Part shown: in pieces, positions 6,584 to 14,507 of the stretch
How positions within the stretch are numbered: the stretch's first letter is position 1
Layout of the letters: each line of letters starts with the position of its first letter
Assembly (NCBI RefSeq): GCF_025145285.1
Contig: NZ_CP102251.1
Coordinates: 620,001-684,000 of the forward strand
DNA from: Alistipes onderdonkii
GTDB lineage: Bacteria; Bacteroidota; Bacteroidia; Bacteroidales; Rikenellaceae
Reading direction: 5' to 3'
Length of the DNA: 64,000 nucleotides
The notes under the pieces: model-generated
Database searches by the model: none
Told to the model about the DNA's origin: nothing
Seen by the model: only the letters and a program-made list of their open reading frames with translations
Position numbers and translations under genes: made by a program

Positions 6584-7993
6584 TCAGAAATCGTCCGTGC
6601 GGAACGGCACGACCGGTAGACCCCGGATGTTGGCCAGGTTGCCGGGCATGAAATCGCGGAACCCGTACCGCACGGCAACCGGGCGGACAACCTCCTTCGA
6701 CGAGATGACCAGCAGCAGTTTCCGCCTGTCCACCGCCACATCGGCAGGATGGAATACCCGGTCGGGGCCGCACACTTCGAACCCGCGGATATCCTCCATG
6801 CGGCTGAACCCCTCTTCGGTATGGGACAAGGCAACGTAAGCCTTGCCGTCGCGGATCTCGATCGACCTGAACCGCGGGCTTTCGCAGGCGATATCTGAGA
6901 AACCGTAGGTCTTGTTGAGTGCCATGAAGGCCAGCCTGTGCCCTACGTCGCGTTTATTCTTGGGGTGGACATTGGTTGCCTCGTAGGGTTCCACCAGGTC
7001 GTTCGTGCAAATCACGCCGCTGTTGGGGATGAGTTCCCGTGCCTCCCACTGCGCTTCGCGCAGATAGGGGCCGTTGCCGCTGCCATAGGCGAAGGGGGCG
7101 ACCTCGACGTAATAGAACGGGATATCGCCCTGCTTCCAGAGCGAACGCCACAGCCCTACCATGTTGGAAAGGCGGACAGCATAGTCCTTATACTGGTTTA
7201 CGTTCGATTCGCCCTGATACCACAGGAAGCCGCGGACGGTATACCCCGCCACCGGATGCAGCATGGCATTGTACATCACCATCGGGCGCAGCCAGTGGGT
7301 CGTGGCCTCGATGCCTTTTTCCGTCAGGTCGATATCGGGATAGGTTTCCAGTATCTCGCGGTTCGTCCAGCCCTCGACGCGGGTTCCGCCCCACGTGCAG
7401 TCGACAATGCCGACAGGCACGTCCAGCACGTCGCTGAGCAGTTCGGCAAAGAAATAACCCGTGGCGGTGAAATCGGGCGCGGTCTCCACCGTACATGGCC
7501 TCCATTTCCCCGGAACCCGCTCCTGGGGCGTATAGGCCGCCGTGAGGGGTATTTTCACGTAGCGGAGCCTGTCGCGCATACTCCCCGCACGGGCTATGAT
7601 CTCGTTGGCCCCGGCGATGGGACAGTTATTGAACCCGCGGAGCGGCATCTCCATATTGCTCTGCCCGCCGGCGAACCAGACTTCGCCGATCAGCACGTTG
7701 TCGAGCACGACCCTATCGCCGCTTACGATCGTCACCTGCTGCGGCTCGTAACTGCCGGCCGGGGTGTTCACCAGCGCAGACCAACGGCCGTCGGCATCGC
7801 TTCGCACGGTGCATTCGGCACCCCACGAGGTCTCGATCCGCACCGTGGCCCGGGGATCGGCCCAGCCCCAGAGGTGGCATTGGGCATTTTGCTGGAGCAC
7901 CATGTCGCTGCCGATGATCTCGGGCAGTTCGACCTTGGCCGCGGCACCCCATGCGGCGGCAAGGCAAATAAGGGACAAAATGAGTTTCTTCAT
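6584..7993 (-). CDS. Sialate O-acetylesterase-like SGNH hydrolase (SASA domain)
   Basis: 469 residues with a Sec signal peptide (MKKLILSLICLAAAWGAAA) and likely periplasmic. It would remove acetyl groups from sialic acids or other glycans. Motifs: the serine block GEVWFAGGQSNMEMPL (Ser about 112), GIVDCTWGGTRVEGW, GFLWYQGESN, and a C-terminal catalytic His in TNVHPKNKRDVGHRLA. This is the SASA (PF03629) architecture with N- and C-terminal beta domains. Substrate is not decidable from sequence. It appears to be transcribed alone. Confidence 0.92.
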   Translation of the reverse strand: MKKLILSLICLAAAWGAAAKVELPEIIGSDMVLQQNAQCHLWGWADPRATVRIETSWGAECTVRSDADGRWSALVNTPAGSYEPQQVTIVSGDRVVLDNVLIGEVWFAGGQSNMEMPLRGFNNCPIAGANEIIARAGSMRDRLRYVKIPLTAAYTPQERVPGKWRPCTVETAPDFTATGYFFAELLSDVLDVPVGIVDCTWGGTRVEGWTNREILETYPDIDLTEKGIEATTHWLRPMVMYNAMLHPVAGYTVRGFLWYQGESNVNQYKDYAVRLSNMVGLWRSLWKQGDIPFYYVEVAPFAYGSGNGPYLREAQWEARELIPNSGVICTNDLVEPYEATNVHPKNKRDVGHRLAFMALNKTYGFSDIACESPRFRSIEIRDGKAYVALSHTEEGFSRMEDIRGFEVCGPDRVFHPADVAVDRRKLLLVISSKEVVRPVAVRYGFRDFMPGNLANIRGLPVVPFRTDDF

Positions 7994-8119
7994 ATCGGGC
8001 AGGTATCAATTTCCCGCAAATTTACATTTTTTCCGGCAACCGGGAATACCCCGCGCGCATAAAAACGACCCGGCTGTTAATATAGGTATCGAATTTTTTC
8101 GAAAATTCCTGTCCGGAAA

Positions 8120-8151
8120 TTTGGTTTATTTCATAAACTATTTTATATTTG
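8120..8151 (+). promoter_or_regulatory. Bacteroidetes-type promoter
   Basis: TTTG at 8120-8123 and TATATTTG at 8144-8151, separated by 20 bases. This matches the -33/-7 consensus of the primary Bacteroidetes sigma factor. It would drive the 2TM, DUF2141 and receptor genes that follow on the same strand. Confidence 0.75.
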
Positions 8152-8195
8152 CAATAGATTTATAAACCAAGAGAGTCATTTCACACCGCAAACCT

Positions 8196-8417
8196 ATGGA
8201 ACTTCTGGAAAACACCACCGACAAACGCCGCCTTTTCGGCCGCTGGTTCGCCCGCCGCATCACCACCTACGTCGCGGTATGCGCGTTCCTCGCCTTCGTC
8301 AACTGGTACACCTCGCCCCACTACTGGTGGGTGGTATGGGTCATGGCCGGCTGGGGGCTGAACCTGATCCTCTCGCTGGTCTGGTACCTGACGGGCTGCG
8401 ACGAGGACAAAGATTAA
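8196..8417 (+). CDS. Small 2TM-domain membrane protein
   Basis: 73 residues with two hydrophobic helices: about 22-38 (ITTYVAVCAFLAFVNWY) and about 44-65 (WWVVWVMAGWGLNLILSLVW). A short SPHYWW turn separates them. This matches the 2TM domain of Bacteroidetes, often fused to or beside histidine kinases. Function unknown. First gene after a well-formed promoter; the DUF2141 gene starts 25 bases later. Confidence 0.8.
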   Translation: MELLENTTDKRRLFGRWFARRITTYVAVCAFLAFVNWYTSPHYWWVVWVMAGWGLNLILSLVWYLTGCDEDKD

Positions 8418-8442
8418 CGTCAAACCCATAAAAATCCCGGTT

Positions 8443-8820
8443 ATGCAAACCTTACACCTGTTACTGGCCGCCAGCTTCATGCTGGCCTCCACGGCCGTCT
8501 CGGCCAAAACGCTCGAAGTCACCGTATCGGACATTCGCAACGACAAGGGCAACATCCTCGTCATGGCCAAGGTCGCCGGGCAGGAACAGCCCGTCTACGG
8601 CATGGCGGCCGCAAAGGCCGGCAAAGTCGTCGTGACGCTCGAAGGCATCGAAGCTGATGCGGCCGAGCTTTCGCTCTTCCACGACGAAGACGGCGACTAC
8701 AAGCTGAAGATGGGCGACCGCGGCCCTGCCGAAGGCTACGCCACCCGAAAATGCAAGCTTCCCGCCGAGCACAACACGGCCACGCTGAAGCTCTACTATC
8801 CTGCCACCGAAAACGAATAG
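8443..8820 (+). CDS. DUF2141 exported protein
   Basis: 125 residues with a clear signal peptide (MQTLHLLLAASFMLASTAVSA) followed by a beta-rich domain (LEVTVSDIRNDKGNILVMAK, LSLFHDEDGDYKLKMG). The FHDEDGDYKL segment is the hallmark of DUF2141. Members are periplasmic or surface proteins of unknown role, often next to TonB-dependent receptors. The next gene, an outer-membrane receptor, starts 4 bases after this stop, so the two are almost certainly co-transcribed. Confidence 0.88.
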   Translation: MQTLHLLLAASFMLASTAVSAKTLEVTVSDIRNDKGNILVMAKVAGQEQPVYGMAAAKAGKVVVTLEGIEADAAELSLFHDEDGDYKLKMGDRGPAEGYATRKCKLPAEHNTATLKLYYPATENE

Positions 8821-8824
8821 GCGC

Positions 8825-11182
8825 ATGTACCGCCCGCTGCTCACCGCACTGCTGCTCGCCGCGACGATCCCGGCCGCGGCTCAACATACCCTCCGGGGGC
8901 GCGCTCTGGAGGGCGGCAGCCCGGTCGGCTACGCCACGGCCGTGCTGCTGCGCGACGGACGCCAGGCAGCGGGTACGACGACCGACGACGCAGGGGGCTT
9001 CGTGCTCACGGCGGATACGGGCCGTTACACGCTCGTACTGCGGCACGTCGCCTACCACCCCTTCGAACAGGAGGTATGCGTCGCCGCAGCGGATACCGAC
9101 CTCGGGGATTTGCCCCTTGCACCTCTCGGAATCAGCGAGGTGACGGTGACCGCCGAGACGGTGACGCGGCAGGCCGACAGGTTCGTGGTCAGCATCGGGA
9201 ATACGCCCGCACTCGCGGGACAGGACGGCACCGAACTGCTGGCACGGGCGCCGGGCGTATGGCTGGGTGAGGACGGCATCTCGATCAACGGCGCCGGCGG
9301 TACGAAAGTCTACGTGGACGGCCGCGAGCTGAAAGGTTCGGCGGAGGAAAACACCTCCTACCTGCGCAGCCTGACCGCAGCCGACATCGCCCGCATCGAG
9401 GTGGTACCGCTGGCGGGCGCCGAGTTCACCGCCGACAGCCGGGGCGGCGTGATCCTCATCACACTGCGGTGCAGACGCGACGGCGGCATGGACGGCAACC
9501 TGCAATTCTCCACGGTGCAAAGCAACCGGATAACGGGCTATACCCCCACGGGGCGCATCGGCATCCGCACGGGGCGCTGGACACTCACCGCCTCGGGGTC
9601 GGGAAGCTTCACCCCGGCTGCCCAAAGCCGCTTCACGGAGACCCGCGGGCAGGCCGGGCAGCCGCTGCCCTTCGCCGGCAGGAGCGATTCGAAGAGCCGC
9701 ACAAACTACGGGCGCGGGCATTTCTCCGCGGTATTCGACCCGACGCCGAAACACACCGCAGGTTTCGACATCGAATACACGGAACGCAGCACCCACATGC
9801 CGACACTATCGCGCACCACACTCGGACAAACTCAGAGCGACAGCCGCTACCGCCAGCACATGGGCGGGAATACCCTGACCGCAACCGCCAATTACATCTG
9901 GAAGATCGACACGCTGGGATCGCAGTTCAAACTGATCGCCGACTACACGCGTTACACCTCCCACGGCGACAACAGCTACCATACGACGACCTGCGCACCC
10001 GGAACCCTGCGCGACTCGCTCTACGAATCCGCCACGGGTTCCGTGTACGACATCCTGACGGCCGACGCCGGGCTTACGCGCAAACTGCCGCACGGCCTGA
10101 CACTGCGCGCGGGACTGCGCTACACCCGCAACGGCATGGCGGACGACAGCCGCTACGCGGCACAGATGCAGGGCACATGGCAGGCACTGCCCGAATACGG
10201 CTACGACCAGCATTACACCGAGCAAATCGGCGCGGCCTATGCCTCGCTGGAGTACAGCGCCGGGCGGTGGGAGCTTTCGGCCGGGCTGCGCGGTGAATAC
10301 ACCTCCGTCGCATCGCAGGCCTTCGGCCGCTCCTATTTCGGGTTGTTCCCAAACGTTTCGGTCAGCCGCGCGCTCAACGCCCTGCGCACATGGCTGCTCG
10401 TGGCGCAGTGGAGCCGCAACATCGAACGCCCGGCATTCCCGGCGCTGAACCCCGCACGGATCCGCATATCGGATTACAGCTGGCAGTCGGGCAACCCCTC
10501 GCTACGGCCGACCTACATACACCGTTTTTCGCTCACGGCCGTATGGAAATACCGTTACACGCTCACCGTGGGCGGCAACTTGCACCACGACCTGATCCGC
10601 GAAATCGCACACAGGGACGCAACCGACCCGGACGCCGTGTATATCCGTCCCGAAAACCATTACACGGAGAACCACTGGTTCGTGGCGGCGAGCGTCCCGG
10701 CGAAAATCACCCACTGGTGGAACCTCTCGGTCAATGCCGTCGGGGTGATGCAGCGCATTCGGCTCAACAGTACCGACAGCCCGGCGACGCACTACCTGAT
10801 GTTCGCCGACGCCACCTGCTCGTTCACGCTGCCGGCCGGATTCTTCGCCGAAGCCGCCTACCGTGCCCAGAGCCGCCTTTACTCGGGCAACAGCGAGGTC
10901 GGGCCGCGCCACACGCTCTCGGCGACCGTCAAAAAACAGTTCTTCGGCAAACGCCTGACGCTTTTCTGCACCCTCTCGAACATCACCGGCTGCGACTGGG
11001 AGTTCGCATCCCTGACCGACGGCATGCGCCGCACGATCGACGCACGGCAGGCCTGGTCGGGGCGTTTGTGGAAAGCCGGTGCGGCCTGGAATTTCCGCGC
11101 CGGCAAAAAGTTCCGCGCCCGCACCGTCGAAAGCGCAGCGGAAACCCAGCGCAAGCGCCTCGTGAAAAGCACGGAACAATAA
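8825..11182 (+). CDS. TonB-dependent receptor-like outer-membrane protein
   Basis: 785 residues. Signal peptide (MYRPLLTALLLAATIPAAAQ), a carboxypeptidase-regulatory-like beta-sandwich at about 22-95 (HTLRGRALEGG), a plug at about 110-215 (VTVTAETVTRQADRFVVSI, GVWLGEDGISINGAGG, DIARIEVVPLAGAEF), and a beta-barrel in the remainder. The barrel resembles the OMP_b-brl_3 group of TonB-linked receptors lacking a SusD partner. Ligand unknown; no SusD-like gene is adjacent. Last gene of the operon with the 2TM and DUF2141 proteins. Confidence 0.9.
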   Translation: MYRPLLTALLLAATIPAAAQHTLRGRALEGGSPVGYATAVLLRDGRQAAGTTTDDAGGFVLTADTGRYTLVLRHVAYHPFEQEVCVAAADTDLGDLPLAPLGISEVTVTAETVTRQADRFVVSIGNTPALAGQDGTELLARAPGVWLGEDGISINGAGGTKVYVDGRELKGSAEENTSYLRSLTAADIARIEVVPLAGAEFTADSRGGVILITLRCRRDGGMDGNLQFSTVQSNRITGYTPTGRIGIRTGRWTLTASGSGSFTPAAQSRFTETRGQAGQPLPFAGRSDSKSRTNYGRGHFSAVFDPTPKHTAGFDIEYTERSTHMPTLSRTTLGQTQSDSRYRQHMGGNTLTATANYIWKIDTLGSQFKLIADYTRYTSHGDNSYHTTTCAPGTLRDSLYESATGSVYDILTADAGLTRKLPHGLTLRAGLRYTRNGMADDSRYAAQMQGTWQALPEYGYDQHYTEQIGAAYASLEYSAGRWELSAGLRGEYTSVASQAFGRSYFGLFPNVSVSRALNALRTWLLVAQWSRNIERPAFPALNPARIRISDYSWQSGNPSLRPTYIHRFSLTAVWKYRYTLTVGGNLHHDLIREIAHRDATDPDAVYIRPENHYTENHWFVAASVPAKITHWWNLSVNAVGVMQRIRLNSTDSPATHYLMFADATCSFTLPAGFFAEAAYRAQSRLYSGNSEVGPRHTLSATVKKQFFGKRLTLFCTLSNITGCDWEFASLTDGMRRTIDARQAWSGRLWKAGAAWNFRAGKKFRARTVESAAETQRKRLVKSTEQ

Positions 11183-11224
11183 AAATTAATTCGTAACTTT
11201 ATCCCCCGTAACCGACCGTCCGCC

Positions 11225-11857
11225 ATGGAAGACAAAAACCTCAACGCAAACCAGAGCATCGAACTCATCCAGCAAATGATCCGCGGCACCCGCCGCCGGC
11301 TCTCATTCGGCAGCAGCAACCTGTTCCTCCTGTGGGGATACCTGCTGGCCGCAACCGCCATCGGAATCTTCGTCCTGCTGAAAACCACCGACTGCCGCGC
11401 CTGGCAGTGGCTGTGGCTGGCAGCCGCAGCGGCCGGGGGCATAGTGACCCGGTGGCACAACAAGTCCCGCGCCCCGCAGGTCAAAAGCTACACCGACCGG
11501 CTGCTGGAACAGATATGGGGCTGCATAGCGGCACTGATCGTCCTGTCGGCGATCCTGGTCTTAGGGTACGACACCCGGACAGTCGACCCGCTCTTCCCCG
11601 CGTTGCTGCTGATCGGCGCCGGCCTCTTCATCTCGGGGCAGGTGATCCGCAACAGATACATGTACTACGCGTCATGCATCGTCGTGCCGATCGGCTTCGG
11701 CATTACCCGCGACTCGTGGCTCAATGCCGACCCCGACTACAACCTGCTGCAATTCGCCGCGGCAATCCTCATCGGGCTCACGGGTGCCGGCTATGCACTC
11801 AGGCGGCAGGTAAGGCGCGATGCGGACGAAGGGCGGATAACAAACGGAGACAACTGA
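11225..11857 (+). CDS. Integral membrane protein, first of three paralogues
   Basis: 210 residues starting MEDKNLNANQSIELIQQMI, then GTRRRLSFGSSNLFLLWGYL and roughly five more hydrophobic helices. The N-terminal helix with its IxLIxxMIxxTRxR pattern recurs in the next two genes. No catalytic motif is seen. The three genes and a winged-helix regulator form one operon. This layout resembles Bacteroidetes clusters in which a one-domain regulator controls small membrane proteins, but the function is unknown. Confidence 0.85.
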   Translation: MEDKNLNANQSIELIQQMIRGTRRRLSFGSSNLFLLWGYLLAATAIGIFVLLKTTDCRAWQWLWLAAAAAGGIVTRWHNKSRAPQVKSYTDRLLEQIWGCIAALIVLSAILVLGYDTRTVDPLFPALLLIGAGLFISGQVIRNRYMYYASCIVVPIGFGITRDSWLNADPDYNLLQFAAAILIGLTGAGYALRRQVRRDADEGRITNGDN

Positions 11858-11890
11858 AACGACATGAAACGGACGCAAAAACACATCGCT

Positions 11891-12481
11891 ATGGAAGACA
11901 AGCAACTGAATGCCGCCGAGAGCATCGCGCTCATCAGCCGCATGATCGACAATACCCGCAACCGCATGGTGCGCAACTCGGGACGGCCGTTCCTGGTCTG
12001 GGGTTACGTGACCGTCTTCACGACGCTCCTGGTCATGGGTGCGGTATACTATTTCCAGGATCCGAAATGGAATATCCTGTGGATGGTGCTCCCCGTTTTG
12101 GGCGCATTGCTGATGTGGCTGACACGCGACAAGCATACCGAGGGCAAAGTCAGCACGTTCGTCGACCGCGTCATCAACAACGTATGGATGGTGACGGGCC
12201 TTACGGCGTGGTTCGTCAGTATGCTCACGCTATTCAGCCAGATACGGCTGCCGATCTTGTTCATCATCCTGCTGACGATGGGCATGGGAACCACGATCAC
12301 GGGGCTGATCATCCGGTTCCGCCCGGCGACCGCCGGCGGTGCGGCGGCGATCGTCCTGGCTCCCGTTTCGCTCATCGTGAGCGGGTACTGGATGCCCACC
12401 CTCTTCGCCGTCGGATTCGTCGTGATGATGATTATCCCGGGGCATATCCTCAACTACAAGTCGAACCATACGAACGGATAA
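11891..12481 (+). CDS. Integral membrane protein, second paralogue
   Basis: 196 residues if started at ATG 11891. That start gives MEDKQLNAAESIALISRMI, matching the first residues of the preceding paralogue; an in-frame ATG at 11864 would add nine unaligned residues. Contains NTRNRMVRNSGRPFLVWGY followed by about five transmembrane helices. Same predicted topology and probably same role as its neighbours, possibly as subunits of one complex (inference). Confidence 0.85.
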   Translation: MEDKQLNAAESIALISRMIDNTRNRMVRNSGRPFLVWGYVTVFTTLLVMGAVYYFQDPKWNILWMVLPVLGALLMWLTRDKHTEGKVSTFVDRVINNVWMVTGLTAWFVSMLTLFSQIRLPILFIILLTMGMGTTITGLIIRFRPATAGGAAAIVLAPVSLIVSGYWMPTLFAVGFVVMMIIPGHILNYKSNHTNG

Positions 12482-12485
12482 CGCA

Positions 12486-13121
12486 ATGAACGGACAGAAA
12501 ATATCCGAAACGGAAGCGCTGGACATCATCGCCCGCGTCTTCGACCGCAATATGCGCCGCATGAATTACGTGCGGGGCGAATTGTTCATCTTCTGGGGAG
12601 CGCTGCTCAGCCTCACGGCGCTGGCCGAATACGGGCTTTACCACTGGACAGGCGACGTGCGCGTACTGTGGAGCTGGCTGGCACCGCTGGTCTGCGGCTA
12701 TATTTGGACGGTTCGCAATTCGCGGCGGAAGGCCCTCGTCCGCACGGGGTTCGACGACCTGCTGATCCTGATATGGGGCATGCCGGCGATGATCTCGGCC
12801 GCCGCGATCGTCTATGCCGTAACCATCCCCGGGAATACGATAAACCCCGTAGGCGTCATGCAGCTGCTGCTCGGCACGGCACTGGCTATCACCGCCGAAT
12901 TCTACCGGGGGAAAGGCTCCCAGCAATCGGGGTCGTTCGCAGCGCTGCTGATGCTCTCGATCTTCGAGCTCATCATGGCTTTCAACTATACGTTCCGTGT
13001 GCCGTTCGACGCCCAAGGCGGGACGTGGATGCTCGAACTCTCCGCCCATGGCATACTGCTCGTACTGCTACCCGGTTTTATCCTCCGCCACATAACCCGC
13101 AAGCAATGTTCAAAGAACTGA
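12486..13121 (+). CDS. Integral membrane protein, third paralogue
   Basis: 211 residues starting four bases after the previous stop. N-terminal helix MNGQKISETEALDIIARVF, then RNMRRMNYVRGELFIFWGAL mirrors the RxxxxxGxxxLxWGY segment of the two upstream proteins. About six hydrophobic helices. The end overlaps the start of the regulator gene by 16 nt, tying expression of the two. Confidence 0.83.
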   Translation: MNGQKISETEALDIIARVFDRNMRRMNYVRGELFIFWGALLSLTALAEYGLYHWTGDVRVLWSWLAPLVCGYIWTVRNSRRKALVRTGFDDLLILIWGMPAMISAAAIVYAVTIPGNTINPVGVMQLLLGTALAITAEFYRGKGSQQSGSFAALLMLSIFELIMAFNYTFRVPFDAQGGTWMLELSAHGILLVLLPGFILRHITRKQCSKN

Positions 13122-13390
13122 ATCCGCTGCTGCATTCGGAACTGAGACTGGCCGTGATGTCGATCCTCATCGGGGTCGAGAGCGCCGACTTTGTCTTTAT
13201 CCGGCAGCAGACCGGAGCCACGGCGGGCAACCTTTCGGTACAGCTGGACAAGCTGGCGAAGGCGGATTACATCGAAATCGAAAAGACCTTCCGCGGGAAG
13301 ATGCCCTGCACGGTCTGCCGCATCACGGACACCGGGCGCGATGCCTTCGCCGAATACGTCGCGGCATTGCAGACCTACATAAAAAGATAA
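13106..13390 (+). CDS. Winged-helix transcriptional regulator
   Basis: 94 residues. The start at ATG 13106 overlaps the preceding membrane gene by 16 nt. Sequence MFKELNPLLHSELRLAVMSI, then ESADFVFIRQQTGATAGNLS and VQLDKLAKADYIEIEKTF fit the HTH_34/MarR-like single-domain family that binds DNA as a dimer. It probably controls its own operon of membrane proteins. No effector domain is present. Confidence 0.87.
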   Translation: MFKELNPLLHSELRLAVMSILIGVESADFVFIRQQTGATAGNLSVQLDKLAKADYIEIEKTFRGKMPCTVCRITDTGRDAFAEYVAALQTYIKR

Positions 13391-13402
13391 CCACAAAACG
13401 TC

Positions 13403-13424
13403 CACGGCGTTCCGCCGTGTTTAT
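13403..13424 (+). terminator. Terminator after the membrane/regulator operon
   Basis: CACGGCG-ttc-CGCCGTG followed by TTTATT. A second hairpin, CCCGC-TGTG-GCGGG with a trailing T run, lies at 13440-13458. Together they should stop plus-strand transcription before the converging exporter gene. Confidence 0.65.
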
Positions 13425-13508
13425 TGCCGTCCATCCCAGCCCGCTGTGGCGGGGACTTTTTGCCGTGACAGCGGCAAAAGCGCTCTGGAAGGGCATCCGT
13501 ATCCGAAT

Positions 13509-14504
13509 TTACATCGTGCAGAAGAACGTCACCAGGAACGGGACGCTGAAATCGAGCACGCAGCCGTGGAAGATCGACACCACGGCATAGGGTTTCCCTG
13601 CGGACTGCGTGATGATCGGCAGGGTGGTATCGAAAGTCGTGGCTCCACCGATCGAGACGGCGGCCAGCGGCCCGAACCACCGGGCGACAAGGGGTGCGGC
13701 CAACAGTGTGAACAGCTCGCGCATGACATTGCAGAGCAATGCCACCGTTCCCAGCTCCGCGCCCCGGAAATCGGCGATGAAGATACTCGAAAGCGAGTAG
13801 TAGCCGAACCCAGCGCCGACGGCCATCGTGTCCCCGGCCGTAAGCGGCGGCAAGAGCAGTGTCGACAAGGCAGCGCCGGCCAGCGTACCGACGGCCGTCA
13901 TCACGGGCAGCAGCGCCAGCCGCGGATCGAGCCGCCGCACACGCCCCGCAAGGGCCGTATCGCTGCCGAGGGTGATCCCCACGCAAAACATCAGGGCATA
14001 GAGCACATAGGTGCTGAGGCGCGACCCCGCCACGTCGAACGGCAAGGCGGAGAACAACCCCGCCAGACACCCTGCGACGAAAAAGGCGACGATCACGAGG
14101 CTCCCCCGCAAGGCGCCCCATACGGAAAGGGGTCGGGTGTCCCCGCCAGCTGCGGCCTGGCCGCCTGCCGCCCCTCGCGGGAAATCCGCAGCCGTGGCAG
14201 GCAGTCCCGGCGATTCCGCACCGCCCCCGTCGGGCACAGCGTCCCGGCGCCGGACGCAGCGCCACAACAGCCACGACATACAGATACTGCCCGCGACCGA
14301 GCATGCGAAGATGACAAAGGCCGTGCGTCCGAGGGTCGCCATACCGCCCACGACGGCAGGGTCGGAACCGACCTCCAGTCCCAGCAGGAACAGCAGGAGC
14401 CATATAATCACGGTGATCATACGGGAGACGAATACGAGGCGCCAGCTCGACAGCAGGCGCCCCGTAATGATTCCTCCGATGATGACGGCAAAAATGACAA
14501 GCAT
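13509..14504 (-). CDS. lysO: LysO-like lysine exporter (DUF340)
   Basis: 331 residues with about eight or nine transmembrane helices and two inverted conserved blocks. The first runs through IIWLLLFLLGLEVGSDPAVV, the second through YVLYALMFCVGITLGSDTAL. The C-terminal half has GFGYYSLSSIFIADFRGAELG and GGATTFDTTLPIITQ, typical of YbjE/LysO. The E. coli member exports lysine; here substrate identity is inferred from family. It starts 3 bases after the AsmA gene stop, so it is probably co-transcribed with it. Confidence 0.88.
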   Translation of the reverse strand: MLVIFAVIIGGIITGRLLSSWRLVFVSRMITVIIWLLLFLLGLEVGSDPAVVGGMATLGRTAFVIFACSVAGSICMSWLLWRCVRRRDAVPDGGGAESPGLPATAADFPRGAAGGQAAAGGDTRPLSVWGALRGSLVIVAFFVAGCLAGLFSALPFDVAGSRLSTYVLYALMFCVGITLGSDTALAGRVRRLDPRLALLPVMTAVGTLAGAALSTLLLPPLTAGDTMAVGAGFGYYSLSSIFIADFRGAELGTVALLCNVMRELFTLLAAPLVARWFGPLAAVSIGGATTFDTTLPIITQSAGKPYAVVSIFHGCVLDFSVPFLVTFFCTM

Positions 14505-14507
14505 CGT

